Assembly: GCA_903827735.1 (NCBI GenBank)
Contig: CAIKJM010000522.1
Coordinates: forward strand, 1-6,454
Direction of reading: 5' to 3'
Source: an uncultured Rhodanobacter sp.
GTDB taxonomy: Bacteria > Pseudomonadota > Gammaproteobacteria > Xanthomonadales > Rhodanobacteraceae
DNA: 6,454 nucleotides
The notes under the pieces were generated by a model. That model searched no databases, was not told the DNA's origin, and saw nothing but the letters and a program-made list of their open reading frames with translations. This document shows, piece by piece, positions 1 to 5,811 of this stretch. The position numbers were made by a program, and so were the translations under genes. Within the stretch, counting starts at the first letter, position 1. Every line of letters begins with the position of its first letter.

Positions 1-431
1 TCGTAATAGCCGCCGCCGTAGCCGAGCCGCTGGCCGCGGCGATCGAAGCCGAGCAGCGGCACCAGCACCAGATCGATCTGGAACGGCTCGAAAAGTTCGG
101 CGCGATCAACCGGCTCGGGAATGCCGTAGCGGTTCGGCTGCACGTCTTCGCCGGATTGCCACGGCGCAAACTTCAGCGTTTGCCCCTTGCTGATCACCGG
201 CAGCAGAAACTGCTGGCCGCGCTGGGCCAGCGGTGGAATGACCAGATTCAGCGGCAGCTCGCCCTGGGTCGCCCAATAGCCGGCGACCCGCGCATCGGTG
301 AGGTATTCGGGCAGCTGCTCAAGGCTGCGGCGCAGGCCCTGTGCGGCGGCGATACGTTCGACGGGGGTAAGCGAATGACGGCGTTCAGCCAGACTCTGGC
401 GAAGCTCGCGGCGTTGGGCGGTGGCGTCCAC
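1..431 (-). CDS. fau: 5-formyltetrahydrofolate cyclo-ligase, N-terminal three quarters (runs off left edge)
   Basis: This cytoplasmic enzyme (MTHFS, also called YgfA) uses ATP to convert 5-formyl-THF to 5,10-methenyl-THF, returning stored folate to one-carbon metabolism. 143 complete codons are visible; the family is usually about 190–200 residues, so the C-terminus lies outside the window. The N-terminus has the basic stretch RRELRQSLAERR (residues 7–18) typical of the ATP-binding region, followed by GYWATQGELP (51–60). The signature LVLVPLLGFDRRGQRLGYGG followed by GYY (121–143) is the family's substrate/phosphate-binding motif. The start is a GTG, because no ATG, GTG or TTG occurs in frame upstream through 509. 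A GGGAG lies 11 nt before it, a somewhat long spacing. It follows the 6S RNA gene on the same strand, as ygfA does in E. coli, so co-transcription with ssrS is likely. The identification is secure; the exact start is less so. Confidence 0.93.
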   Translation of the reverse strand, partial: MDATAQRRELRQSLAERRHSLTPVERIAAAQGLRRSLEQLPEYLTDARVAGYWATQGELPLNLVIPPLAQRGQQFLLPVISKGQTLKFAPWQSGEDVQPNRYGIPEPVDRAELFEPFQIDLVLVPLLGFDRRGQRLGYGGGYY

Positions 432-485
432 TTGTCGCGCGTCTCCCGTTGAAAGCGCGCTTGGTTGGCGTCGCTGCGTGTTGCG

Positions 486-528
486 GGTTGCCGCTACTTC
501 ACCATGAGATCGTGAGCAGGCGACAACC
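486..528 (-). promoter_or_regulatory. Hairpin between 6S RNA and fau (fau leader)
   Basis: Reading the minus strand, GGTTGTCGC (528–520) can pair with GCGGCAACC (494–486) as nine consecutive base pairs including one G·U. A second short stem, TCAC (515–512) with GTGA (502–499), sits inside, capped by a 9-nt loop. No run of U follows, so this is not a standard intrinsic terminator. It lies just after the 6S RNA 3' end and about 55 nt before the fau GTG. It could be a processing site separating 6S RNA from the fau mRNA, or a leader element; the role is inference only. Confidence 0.4.
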
Positions 529-538
529 GAAAAGAGGT

Positions 539-723
539 GGCGTTACCGCGATGCCGCTGCCCACCAAACGACCTTGATCCAAAATGGATCAGGTGGGAGA
601 GCTACATGGTCTACAGGCTTTCCGCACGAAGCGGACATGCGCAACAACCGATGTGAAGCCGACCCGGGGCCGTAATTAGGAACAAGGCAAATGTAAGAGT
701 GTGCTGGCGCACATCGCAGAAAA
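539..723 (-). ncRNA. ssrS: 6S RNA
   Basis: 6S RNA binds the sigma-70 RNA polymerase holoenzyme by mimicking an open promoter and damps transcription in stationary phase. The call rests on alignment by eye to E. coli 6S RNA. The 5' end TCTGCGATGTGCG matches CTCTGAGATGTTCG. The middle CGGTTGTTGCGCATG and the later GAAAGCCT match CGGTTGGTGAGCATG and GAGAAGCCT. The 3' part GGATCAAGG and GCAGCGGCATCGCGG match GGTTCAAGG and GCGGCGGCATCTCGG. The terminal stem is preserved by paired change: GCGATG (717–712) pairs with CATCGC (553–548), where E. coli has GAGATG/CATCTC. The length, about 185 nt, equals the E. coli RNA. Position between zapA and fau is the standard location. Ends are estimated from the alignment and may be off by a few bases. 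Confidence 0.93.
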
Positions 724-734
724 CGCCGAAGCCG

Positions 735-740
735 ATTTTA
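735..740 (-). promoter_or_regulatory. Probable -10 box of the ssrS promoter
   Basis: On the minus strand TAAAAT (740–735) stands 7–11 nt before the estimated 6S RNA 5' end (723–727), the right place for a sigma-70 -10 element. No good -35 hexamer is found at 16–18 bp spacing (TAGCGC occupies 763–758), so the call depends on position and the -10 alone. Transcription from the upstream zapA promoter could also contribute. Confidence 0.4.
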
Positions 741-871
741 TGCCCTTGCCGTCGAATGCGCTACCGGGCTCGGACTGGTCGGGTTCATGAAACCGCGCGG
801 CATCGGGTCACGTGGCCGGGTTGTCGCGAGTGCGTGATGGCGCGTTCGCAGCGCCTTGGGCGCGCGTTGAA

Positions 872-1177
872 TCAGCGCTTCAGGGCGTCGTTTTCCAGCG
901 CCGCGTCCAGCTTGCTGCGCAGGGCGGCAAGGCCGTCGCTGAGCCGCCGTTCCTGACCATCGTGCTGCTTGCGTAAAAGCAGAAACTCGTGCGTCACGCT
1001 GATGGCCGTGAGCACGGCCAGACGCTCAAAGCTGGGTGCCTTGGCGTTGGCGCGCAGCTCGCGCATTTTGCGATCGAGAAAGCTGGCCGCTTCGATCAGG
1101 CCCTCGCGCTCTTCCGGCTCGCAGGCAATCAGAAACTCGCGGTCGATCAGCCGCAGGGCGACCGGTTCAGTGCTCAT
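872..1177 (-). CDS. zapA: Cell division protein ZapA
   Basis: ZapA is a small cytoplasmic FtsZ-binding protein that crosslinks protofilaments and stabilises the Z ring. The 101-residue product has the family pattern: an N-terminal beta-rich domain with VALRLIDREFLIACEPEE (6–23), a helix EAASFLDRKMRELR (29–42), the conserved ERLAVLTAISVTHEFLLLR segment (51–69), and a polar C-terminal helix (70–101) that forms the coiled-coil dimerisation arm. E. coli ZapA is 109 residues. The ATG start is supported by AAGGA placed 6 nt upstream. It lies 52 bp downstream of the TIGR02449 coiled-coil gene on the same strand and about 150 bp upstream of ssrS, the usual gammaproteobacterial order. Nothing appears damaged. 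Confidence 0.95.
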   Translation of the reverse strand: MSTEPVALRLIDREFLIACEPEEREGLIEAASFLDRKMRELRANAKAPSFERLAVLTAISVTHEFLLLRKQHDGQERRLSDGLAALRSKLDAALENDALKR

Positions 1178-1229
1178 ATGCTGTCCTTATTCCCCGTGCG
1201 CCAAACGCCGCATGCCCGAACGCATGCGC

Positions 1230-1469
1230 TCAACCGTTGCTTTCCAGCGATTTCAGCCGCTGGATCATCGCCTCGACCCGCCCGCGCGCCTGCTCGTTGC
1301 GCGCCAACAATCCGGCGCGTTCACCGGACAGCTGCTCCTGACTATGCCGCAGGCTGCGGTTTTCCTCGTTCAAACGGCGCACCGTTTCCAGCAGCCGATC
1401 AAGCTGCTGGCTCAGCGCGGCCAGCTCCTCGCGAACGGGATCGGAACGAACGGGGTCGGGTGTGCTCAT
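1230..1469 (-). CDS. Small coiled-coil protein, TIGR02449 family
   Basis: A 79-residue soluble protein that is almost entirely predicted coiled coil. From about residue 13 to 75 hydrophobic residues recur at 3–4 spacing (L16, L19, L23, L26/27, V30, L33, L40), with polar and charged residues between. Proteins of this size and shape encoded next to zapA in Pseudomonas and xanthomonads are classed as TIGR02449, an uncharacterised family. Its neighbour and form suggest a ZapB-like partner of ZapA in Z-ring assembly, but that is inference from context. The ATG has no Shine–Dalgarno sequence; a TATAGT box ends 7 nt before it, suggesting leaderless translation. It is the first gene of the minus-strand cluster and diverges from ygfB. 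Confidence 0.85.
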   Translation of the reverse strand: MSTPDPVRSDPVREELAALSQQLDRLLETVRRLNEENRSLRHSQEQLSGERAGLLARNEQARGRVEAMIQRLKSLESNG

Positions 1470-1482
1470 GATCGAAACTATA
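1470..1482 (-). promoter_or_regulatory. Predicted leaderless promoter of the TIGR02449/zapA cluster
   Basis: TATAGT (minus strand, 1482–1477) differs from the consensus -10 by one base and is followed by 7 nt (TTCGATC) and then the ATG. Transcription would start at or within a base or two of the start codon, giving an mRNA with essentially no 5' leader, consistent with the absence of any purine-rich ribosome site. The -35 region (about 1500–1505, CCAATT) is poor. Confidence 0.5.
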
Positions 1483-1589
1483 GCAGGAGGCTTGGCGGGA
1501 ATTGGCGTGCCGTTACCCGCCCGAACGGAATCCGTCGAGCAACGCCGGCTGCATTAAACTGCTCGTCATTCTTTAGACGGAGCACGGCC

Positions 1590-2153
1590 ATGGCGGACAA
1601 CGAGCCGGTGGGTTACGACGAACTCGATACGCTGGCCATCAGCCTGCACCTGGGCACCGAGGCCAGCGAGCTGCACGGTTCGCTGTGCGGCTATCTGGCC
1701 GGCGGCGGTCTGCTGGGCAAGGTGGCGCTGCTGTCGGCGCTACAGCTCGATGGCGAGGCCACGCATCCCTCGGCCGACGATCAGGCGCTGCTGGACAAGC
1801 TAGCCAGGCAGTGCGAAGCCGAACTGGCCGACCCCGAGCTGGGCTTCGAGCCTCTGCTGCCGGCGGACGACCGTCCGCTCACCGAGCGCGCCGAGGCGAT
1901 GGTCGACTGGTGCCGCGGCTTTCTCGGCGGCTTCGGTCTGGCCGGCACCAGCGCGCACGCGCAGCTGTCGGACGAGGCGCAGGAGGTATTGCGCGACCTG
2001 GGCACCATCGCCGCGTCGTCGTTCGACTTCGGCAATGAAGACGAAGACGAGGATGCGCTGATCGAAGTGCAGGAGTTCGTGCGCATCGGCGCGATGCTGC
2101 TGCACACCGAATGCACGGCGCACGGCAAATCGGCCAGCGGCACCCTGCATTGA
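1590..2153 (+). CDS. ygfB: UPF0149 family protein YgfB
   Basis: A 187-residue soluble protein of the UPF0149/YecA-YgfB family (E. coli YgfB is 192). Family hallmarks are ELHGSLCGYLAGGG (27–40), the WCRGFLGGFGLAG motif (107–119), and the C-terminal acidic stretch followed by ALIEVQEFVRIGAMLLHTE (156–174). An acidic cluster EDEDED occupies 150–155. The molecular role is poorly known; in Pseudomonas aeruginosa YgfB represses a peptidoglycan amidase regulator pathway. The frame stays open for some 200 codons upstream, but that stretch is antisense to zapA and the coiled-coil gene. The ATG at 1590 is preferred because GGAG lies 7 nt before it and homology begins there. It sits directly before pepP, as in E. 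coli, and diverges from the TIGR02449 gene. Confidence 0.93.
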   Translation: MADNEPVGYDELDTLAISLHLGTEASELHGSLCGYLAGGGLLGKVALLSALQLDGEATHPSADDQALLDKLARQCEAELADPELGFEPLLPADDRPLTERAEAMVDWCRGFLGGFGLAGTSAHAQLSDEAQEVLRDLGTIAASSFDFGNEDEDEDALIEVQEFVRIGAMLLHTECTAHGKSASGTLH

Positions 2154-3535
2154 AGCGAGCGGCACCCAAACTTTCTGCCATCGGATCAGCCGGTTTCGGT
2201 GCCGGCGGCGTCAGCCTGGCCTCGCTGGCGATCACTCCCGAAGAGTTTGCCAGCCGCCGCCGCCAGCTGATGCAGATGGCCGGCGACGACGCGGTAATGC
2301 TGGTCGCCGCCGCGCCCGAACGCATGCGCAACGCGGACGCGGCCTGGCCGTATCGGCAGGATTCGGATTTTCACTACCTGGCCGGCTTTCCCGAGCCGGA
2401 GGCGGTGCTGGCACTGCTGCCCGGTCGCCAGCACGGCGAGGCGGTGCTGTTCTGTCGCGAGCGCGACGCGGTGCACGAGCGCTGGCACGGCGAGTCGATC
2501 GGCACGGACCGCGCCGTCGCCGAATTCGGCATGGACGACGCGTTTCCGATCGAGGATATCGACGACATCCTGCCCGGCATGATCGAGGGACGCGCGAGGG
2601 TCTACTGCCATTTCGGCAGCGAGCCCGAATTCGACGCGCGCCTGCTGGGCTGGATGCGCCGCCTGCGCCAGCTGCGCGGCGGTGGCGTGGTGCCGAAGGA
2701 GTTTGTGGCACTCGGGCATCTGCTGCACGATCTGCGGCTTTACAAATCGCGCGCCGAGCTGAAGCTGATGCGCGCGTCGGCCTCGATCGCGGTGGATGCG
2801 CATCTGGCCGCGCTGCAGGTGGCCGTGCCCGGCCGGCGCGAATACGAAGTGGAAGCCGAATTGCTCAGCGTGATGCGCAGCCGCGGCGCGGTTTCAGCGT
2901 TCGCGCCGACGGTCGCGGGCGGCGCCAACGCCTGCGTGATGCACTACCAGAGCAATCGCGCGACGCTGCGTGACGGTGAATTGCTGTTGATCGACGCGGG
3001 CGCCGAGCTCGATTGCTACGCGTCGGATATCAGCCGCACGTTTCCCGTCAGCGGCCGCTACAGCCGCGAGCAGCGCGCGCTGTACGAAGTGGTGCTGGCC
3101 GCGCAGCTGGCGGCGATCGACGAAGTGCGGCCCGGCCATCCGTTCAACGCGCCGCACGCCGCCGCGGTTCGCGTGCTTGCCGAAGGCCTGTGCGAACTGG
3201 GTCTGCTCAAGGGCAGCGCGGATGCCGCGATTGCCGACGAAAGCTACAAGCGCTTCTTTCCGGCCAAGACCGGCCACTGGCTGGGCATGGACGTGCACGA
3301 CGTCGGTGACTATCGAGTCGGCGGCGAGTCGCGCGTGCTCGAGCCCGACATGGTGCTGACCGTCGAACCCGGCCTTTATATTCCGCCGGACGATCGTTCG
3401 GTGGCCGAGCGCTGGCGCGGCATCGGCATCCGCATCGAGGACGATGTGGCAGTCACGCGCGACGGTAACGAAGTGCTGACCGAGCGCATGCCGAAAGAGG
3501 CCGAGGCGATCGAGGCTCTGCTTGCGGCGCGCTGA
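2150..3535 (+). CDS. pepP: Xaa-Pro aminopeptidase (aminopeptidase P, M24B)
   Basis: A cytoplasmic di-manganese peptidase that removes the N-terminal residue when the second residue is proline. With the TTG start the product is 461 residues (E. coli 441). The N-terminal domain (about 29–200) contains FASRRRQLMQMAG and YRQDSDFHYLAGFPEPEAVL. The C-terminal pita-bread domain carries all metal ligands: D282, D293, H376, E406 and E430, in IDAG, SDISRTF, TGHWLG, TVEPGLY and GIRIEDD. The catalytic-site histidines in MHYQSN and VHDVG (H383) are also present. The start is uncertain: TTG at 2150 overlaps the ygfB stop as TTGA, while an ATG at 2111 in the same frame lies inside ygfB; neither has a clear ribosome site. 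Sequence similarity to E. coli begins only near 2232. It is probably co-transcribed with ygfB. Confidence 0.95.
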   Translation: MKRAAPKLSAIGSAGFGAGGVSLASLAITPEEFASRRRQLMQMAGDDAVMLVAAAPERMRNADAAWPYRQDSDFHYLAGFPEPEAVLALLPGRQHGEAVLFCRERDAVHERWHGESIGTDRAVAEFGMDDAFPIEDIDDILPGMIEGRARVYCHFGSEPEFDARLLGWMRRLRQLRGGGVVPKEFVALGHLLHDLRLYKSRAELKLMRASASIAVDAHLAALQVAVPGRREYEVEAELLSVMRSRGAVSAFAPTVAGGANACVMHYQSNRATLRDGELLLIDAGAELDCYASDISRTFPVSGRYSREQRALYEVVLAAQLAAIDEVRPGHPFNAPHAAAVRVLAEGLCELGLLKGSADAAIADESYKRFFPAKTGHWLGMDVHDVGDYRVGGESRVLEPDMVLTVEPGLYIPPDDRSVAERWRGIGIRIEDDVAVTRDGNEVLTERMPKEAEAIEALLAAR

Positions 3536-3574
3536 GTGTGGACTGGCAATTCTTTATCGCTGACGCCGCCCGCA

Positions 3575-3784
3575 TTACCTCGTTGCGAAGGGCGACTGCG
3601 GCGGGACAACAGTGGGCGCCGCCAAGGCGGGCGTAAGCTGGCGCGACGTCGAGCGGACGGCAACGGCCGGATGGGGATGTGGCGCGAACAGCAGCCAGCC
3701 GAGCAGCACCAGAAAGGCGATCTTGGCCAACGCCACGACGGCTACCTCGACCACCACCCGACGCAGCGGTCGCTTGGCGTGCAC
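3575..3784 (-). CDS. cydP: Small single-pass membrane protein, CydP-like (putative cytochrome oxidase small subunit)
   Basis: A 69-residue reading frame with one strong transmembrane segment. A basic N-terminus (HAKRPLRR, 2–9) is followed by a hydrophobic helix of about 10–34 (VVVEVAVVALAKIAFLVLLG continuing WLLFAP) with a lysine, K21, inside it. A proline- and alanine-rich tail follows. The pattern of basic residues, helix with a buried lysine, and a GWLLF end resembles the short CydP proteins associated with bd-type oxidases; this is recognition by eye, so the family call is tentative. Third codon positions are strongly G/C through the frame, supporting real coding. The GTG at 3784 is the only usual start after pepQ ends, but it lacks a ribosome site. 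It lies 200 bp downstream of pepQ on the same strand and converges on pepP. No cydAB is nearby. Confidence 0.5.
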   Translation of the reverse strand: MHAKRPLRRVVVEVAVVALAKIAFLVLLGWLLFAPHPHPAVAVRSTSRQLTPALAAPTVVPPQSPFATR

Positions 3785-3984
3785 GTGGCGGTAATGGCGA
3801 TAACTGGATGGCGAACGGTCGATGCGATGATGCTCCGTGCATTGGCTCTTAAGATTGCGCTCGGCGTAGCCGCATGGTCGATAAAGTTGTGCCGGATCAG
3901 CGCGACGAGGTTGGGCGCAACGATCTAGCGGGCACCGCTTGATTTCGTTGTGCGGGCGAGGGGTCGCGCACGCGAACGAAGACC
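3785..3984 (-). other. Intergenic stretch between pepQ and the CydP-like gene
   Basis: No convincing gene was found on either strand. The minus-strand frame of the CydP-like gene remains open across it but contains no ATG, GTG or TTG, and its residues look random (rich in R, H and P). A weak 5-bp hairpin (AGCGG/CCGCT, 3927–3939) without a U tract lies 46 bp after the pepQ stop. It could hold the 3' UTR of pepQ and the promoter of the small gene, but I cannot define either. Confidence 0.4.
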
Positions 3985-5307
3985 TCAGCTCAACAGCGCG
4001 AACGCATCGCGCGTCAGGTTCTCCGGTGCGTCGTTGGTGCATACGACGTCGTCCTCAATGCGAATGCCGCCGAACTTTCGGAACGCATCAACCTTGTTCC
4101 AGTTGATGTCGCTGGCGACGGGTTTGCCACGAAGTTCTTCCAGCAGCATGTCGATAAAGTAAAGGCCCGGCTCGATGGTCACCACCATGCCGGGTTCCAA
4201 TGCACGCGTCATGCGCAGATACGGATGGCCGTCTGGACGGCTGATCGTGCCGCCGCGTTCGCTCTGCTGGAAGCCGGCTACGTCGTGCACCTGCAGGCCG
4301 ATCGGATGGCCGAGCCCGTGCGGCATGAACGTGCCGGTGACGCCCGAGGCCACGGCGCTTTCCGCGCTCATGCGGATGAAGCCGTGTTCGCGCAGCACCT
4401 CAGCCAGCACGTGGTGCGCGTGGATGTGCAGCTCGGGATAGCTCTGGCCCGCGCGCACCTTGGCCGCAAAGCCCTGCTGAGCCCGGTCGACGCTATCGAT
4501 CAAAGTCTGGAATTCGGCGGCGTCGGCCGCAGCGTAGGTGCGGGTGATGTCGCTGGCATAACCGGAGGCGCTGGCGCCGGCATCGATTAGGAACGAGTGG
4601 CTCTGCGCCGGCGCCTTGCGATCAAAGTTCGTGTAATGCAATACGGCGCCGTGTTCGTTGAGCCCGACGATACTTGCATACGGCAACTCCGCGTCGCTTT
4701 GGCCGGCGGCGGCCAGATACGCCATATGGATGCCGAACTCGCTTTCACCGGCGCGAAACGCCTGCTCTGCGGCTCGGTGCGCACGCGTGCCGGTACGACT
4801 GGCTTCGCGCATGAGCTCCAGTTCGTACGGCGTCTTGTAGCTGCGATACCAGTGCAGGTAGTCGAGCACGGCCGGCGGATTGTTTGCCTCGATGCCGTCC
4901 ATCGCCGCATAACCCGCGGCAATCACCGCGCGTTTGCCGCCAGGCAACTGCGCAACCGCCTCGGCCGCGGTACGCACGATGCTGATATCGAACGCGTCGA
5001 CCCAGTAGCCGGTCGGGGCATCCGGCACCACGTGCCAGTAATCGCGCGGCTGCAGAAAGATCAGCTTGGGTCTCTTGCCAGGCGTGTAGACGACCCAGCT
5101 GCCCGGCGCGTCGGTCAGCGGCAGCCAGTGCTTGAAGTGCGGGCTGACGATGAAAGGCTGATCCTGATCGTCGAGAAACTTGCGCAGCGGCATGCCGGCG
5201 GCGATCAGCAAATGCTCGAAGCCGGCCAGCGCCAGCGCGTTATCGGCGCGCTCGCGCAGCGTGCTGAGATGATCGGGATAGAGCGAGGCGAGATTGGCGG
5301 CAGACAT
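3985..5307 (-). CDS. pepQ: Xaa-Pro dipeptidase (prolidase, M24B)
   Basis: A cytoplasmic metal-dependent prolidase that splits dipeptides with C-terminal proline, finishing proline recycling. The 440-residue product matches E. coli PepQ (443) along its length: ASLYPDHLSTLRERADNALA near the N-terminus, FLDDQDQPFIVSPHFKHWLP (44–63), LDYLHWYRSYKTPYELELMR (148–167), and FMPHGLGHPIGLQVHDVAGF (327–346). The five metal ligands are D242, D253, H334, E379 and E418, with the same spacing as in E. coli from the histidine onward; H341 in QVHDV is also kept. The frame extends upstream to an ATG at 5364, but the ATG at 5307 is chosen because AGGA lies 6 nt before it and homology begins there. It converges on pepP and lies 144 bp downstream of the PilZ gene. 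Some homologues also hydrolyse organophosphate esters; whether this one does cannot be judged. Confidence 0.96.
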   Translation of the reverse strand: MSAANLASLYPDHLSTLRERADNALALAGFEHLLIAAGMPLRKFLDDQDQPFIVSPHFKHWLPLTDAPGSWVVYTPGKRPKLIFLQPRDYWHVVPDAPTGYWVDAFDISIVRTAAEAVAQLPGGKRAVIAAGYAAMDGIEANNPPAVLDYLHWYRSYKTPYELELMREASRTGTRAHRAAEQAFRAGESEFGIHMAYLAAAGQSDAELPYASIVGLNEHGAVLHYTNFDRKAPAQSHSFLIDAGASASGYASDITRTYAAADAAEFQTLIDSVDRAQQGFAAKVRAGQSYPELHIHAHHVLAEVLREHGFIRMSAESAVASGVTGTFMPHGLGHPIGLQVHDVAGFQQSERGGTISRPDGHPYLRMTRALEPGMVVTIEPGLYFIDMLLEELRGKPVASDINWNKVDAFRKFGGIRIEDDVVCTNDAPENLTRDAFALLS

Positions 5308-5363
5308 GGACTTTCCTGCAGATGAGCGCCGCGGCGTGAGCATCACGCGAGGCCTGACTGCCA

Positions 5364-5392
5364 ATCATAAGCCGATACGACGCGCGCATCAT
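5364..5392 (-). promoter_or_regulatory. Predicted pepQ promoter
   Basis: On the minus strand TATGAT (5369–5364), one base from the -10 consensus, follows ATGATG (5392–5387) at a 17-bp spacing. The -35 matches consensus at only three positions. Predicted transcription would start near 5357, leaving a leader of about 50 nt ending in the AGGA ribosome site. The -35 falls inside the first unit of the 13-bp tandem repeat, suggesting that a regulator bound there could control pepQ independently of the upstream PilZ gene. Confidence 0.45.
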
Positions 5393-5412
5393 GGCGCGAC
5401 ATCATGGCGCGA
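5387..5412. repeat. Two perfect 13-bp tandem repeats upstream of pepQ
   Basis: CATCATGGCGCGA occurs twice back to back (5387–5399 and 5400–5412) with no mismatch. The position, covering the predicted pepQ -35 and the 13–20 bp before it, fits direct half-sites for a DNA-binding protein on about one helical turn plus, or a chance slippage duplication. The region carries no gene. Confidence 0.7.
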
Positions 5413-5451
5413 AGGCTGTCTTGTCCTCAGTCGCTCATTGCGTCCAAACGC

Positions 5452-5811
5452 TCAGTTCCGGTCGAGCCAGCCGTGCAGCCGCTCGGCGTCGGTATCGCTG
5501 ATCGCCACGATCCGGTAGCCCGCCCACACCTGGCCCGGGCTGGCCGCATGGTCGTGCCACTGTTCCTGGATGCCGACTTCGATCAGCGCAGCGGAGCCCA
5601 AGTCCTGTCCCGACTCGGGCAGCGGCAGCTTCACCTGGAACAGCGCTTCGCTGCGCGGCGCCTGGGTGCTGATCAGCAGCATGCCGTTGCTGGAAAGATT
5701 GCCCACATAGCCCATCATGCGGCCGCTGATGGCGTCGGTGACCTGGGCGGGAAAGGTCACGCGCTTGCGTTCGATGCGGCGCTTTTCGCCGTAGCCTTCG
5801 CGGATATTCAT
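5452..5811 (-). CDS. PilZ domain-containing c-di-GMP receptor
   Basis: A 119-residue single-domain protein. It carries both halves of the PilZ cyclic-di-GMP site: the N-terminal arginine switch RRIERKR (R11 xxx R15, residues 11–17) and the NxSxxG motif NLSSNG (38–43) opening the beta-barrel. Strands following (GMLLIST; LFQVKLPLP; AALIEVGIQEQW; QVWAGYRIVAI) complete the barrel, and a short helix closes the protein. All key residues are intact, so ligand binding is expected. The output is unknown; such proteins often govern motility, pili or exopolysaccharide. Its ATG overlaps the stop of the DUF1631 gene as ATGA (5811–5808), so the two are almost certainly translationally coupled. AGGAG lies 11 nt upstream of the ATG, rather distant, which also fits coupling. 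Confidence 0.93.
   Translation of the reverse strand: MNIREGYGEKRRIERKRVTFPAQVTDAISGRMMGYVGNLSSNGMLLISTQAPRSEALFQVKLPLPESGQDLGSAALIEVGIQEQWHDHAASPGQVWAGYRIVAISDTDAERLHGWLDRN

Noticed and set aside
699..956. Plus-strand 85-codon frame
   Set aside because: It covers the end of 6S RNA, its promoter and the 3' end of zapA on the other strand; no recognisable protein pattern.
1532..1560. Possible ygfB promoter with TAAACT as -10
   Set aside because: The -35 position (CCGTCG) does not resemble the consensus and other A/T-rich hexamers are nearby; not strong enough to annotate.
969..1589. Upstream extension of the ygfB frame to a start at 969
   Set aside because: This part is antisense to zapA and the TIGR02449 gene, has unprotein-like composition, and ygfB homology plus a GGAG site begin at 1590.
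2186..2803. Minus-strand 205-codon frame
   Set aside because: Shadow of pepP; pepP motifs on the plus strand are unambiguous.
3536..3928. Plus-strand 130-codon frame after pepP, considered as a replacement for ubiH
   Set aside because: Low-complexity R/G/Q-rich product without a domain; the opposite strand carries the more protein-like transmembrane frame.
3927..3939. Possible terminator hairpin after pepQ
   Set aside because: Only a 5-bp stem with a 3-nt loop and no U tract on the minus strand.
4597..5325. Plus-strand 242-codon frame
   Set aside because: Entirely antisense to pepQ; arises from high GC and codon bias of the real gene.
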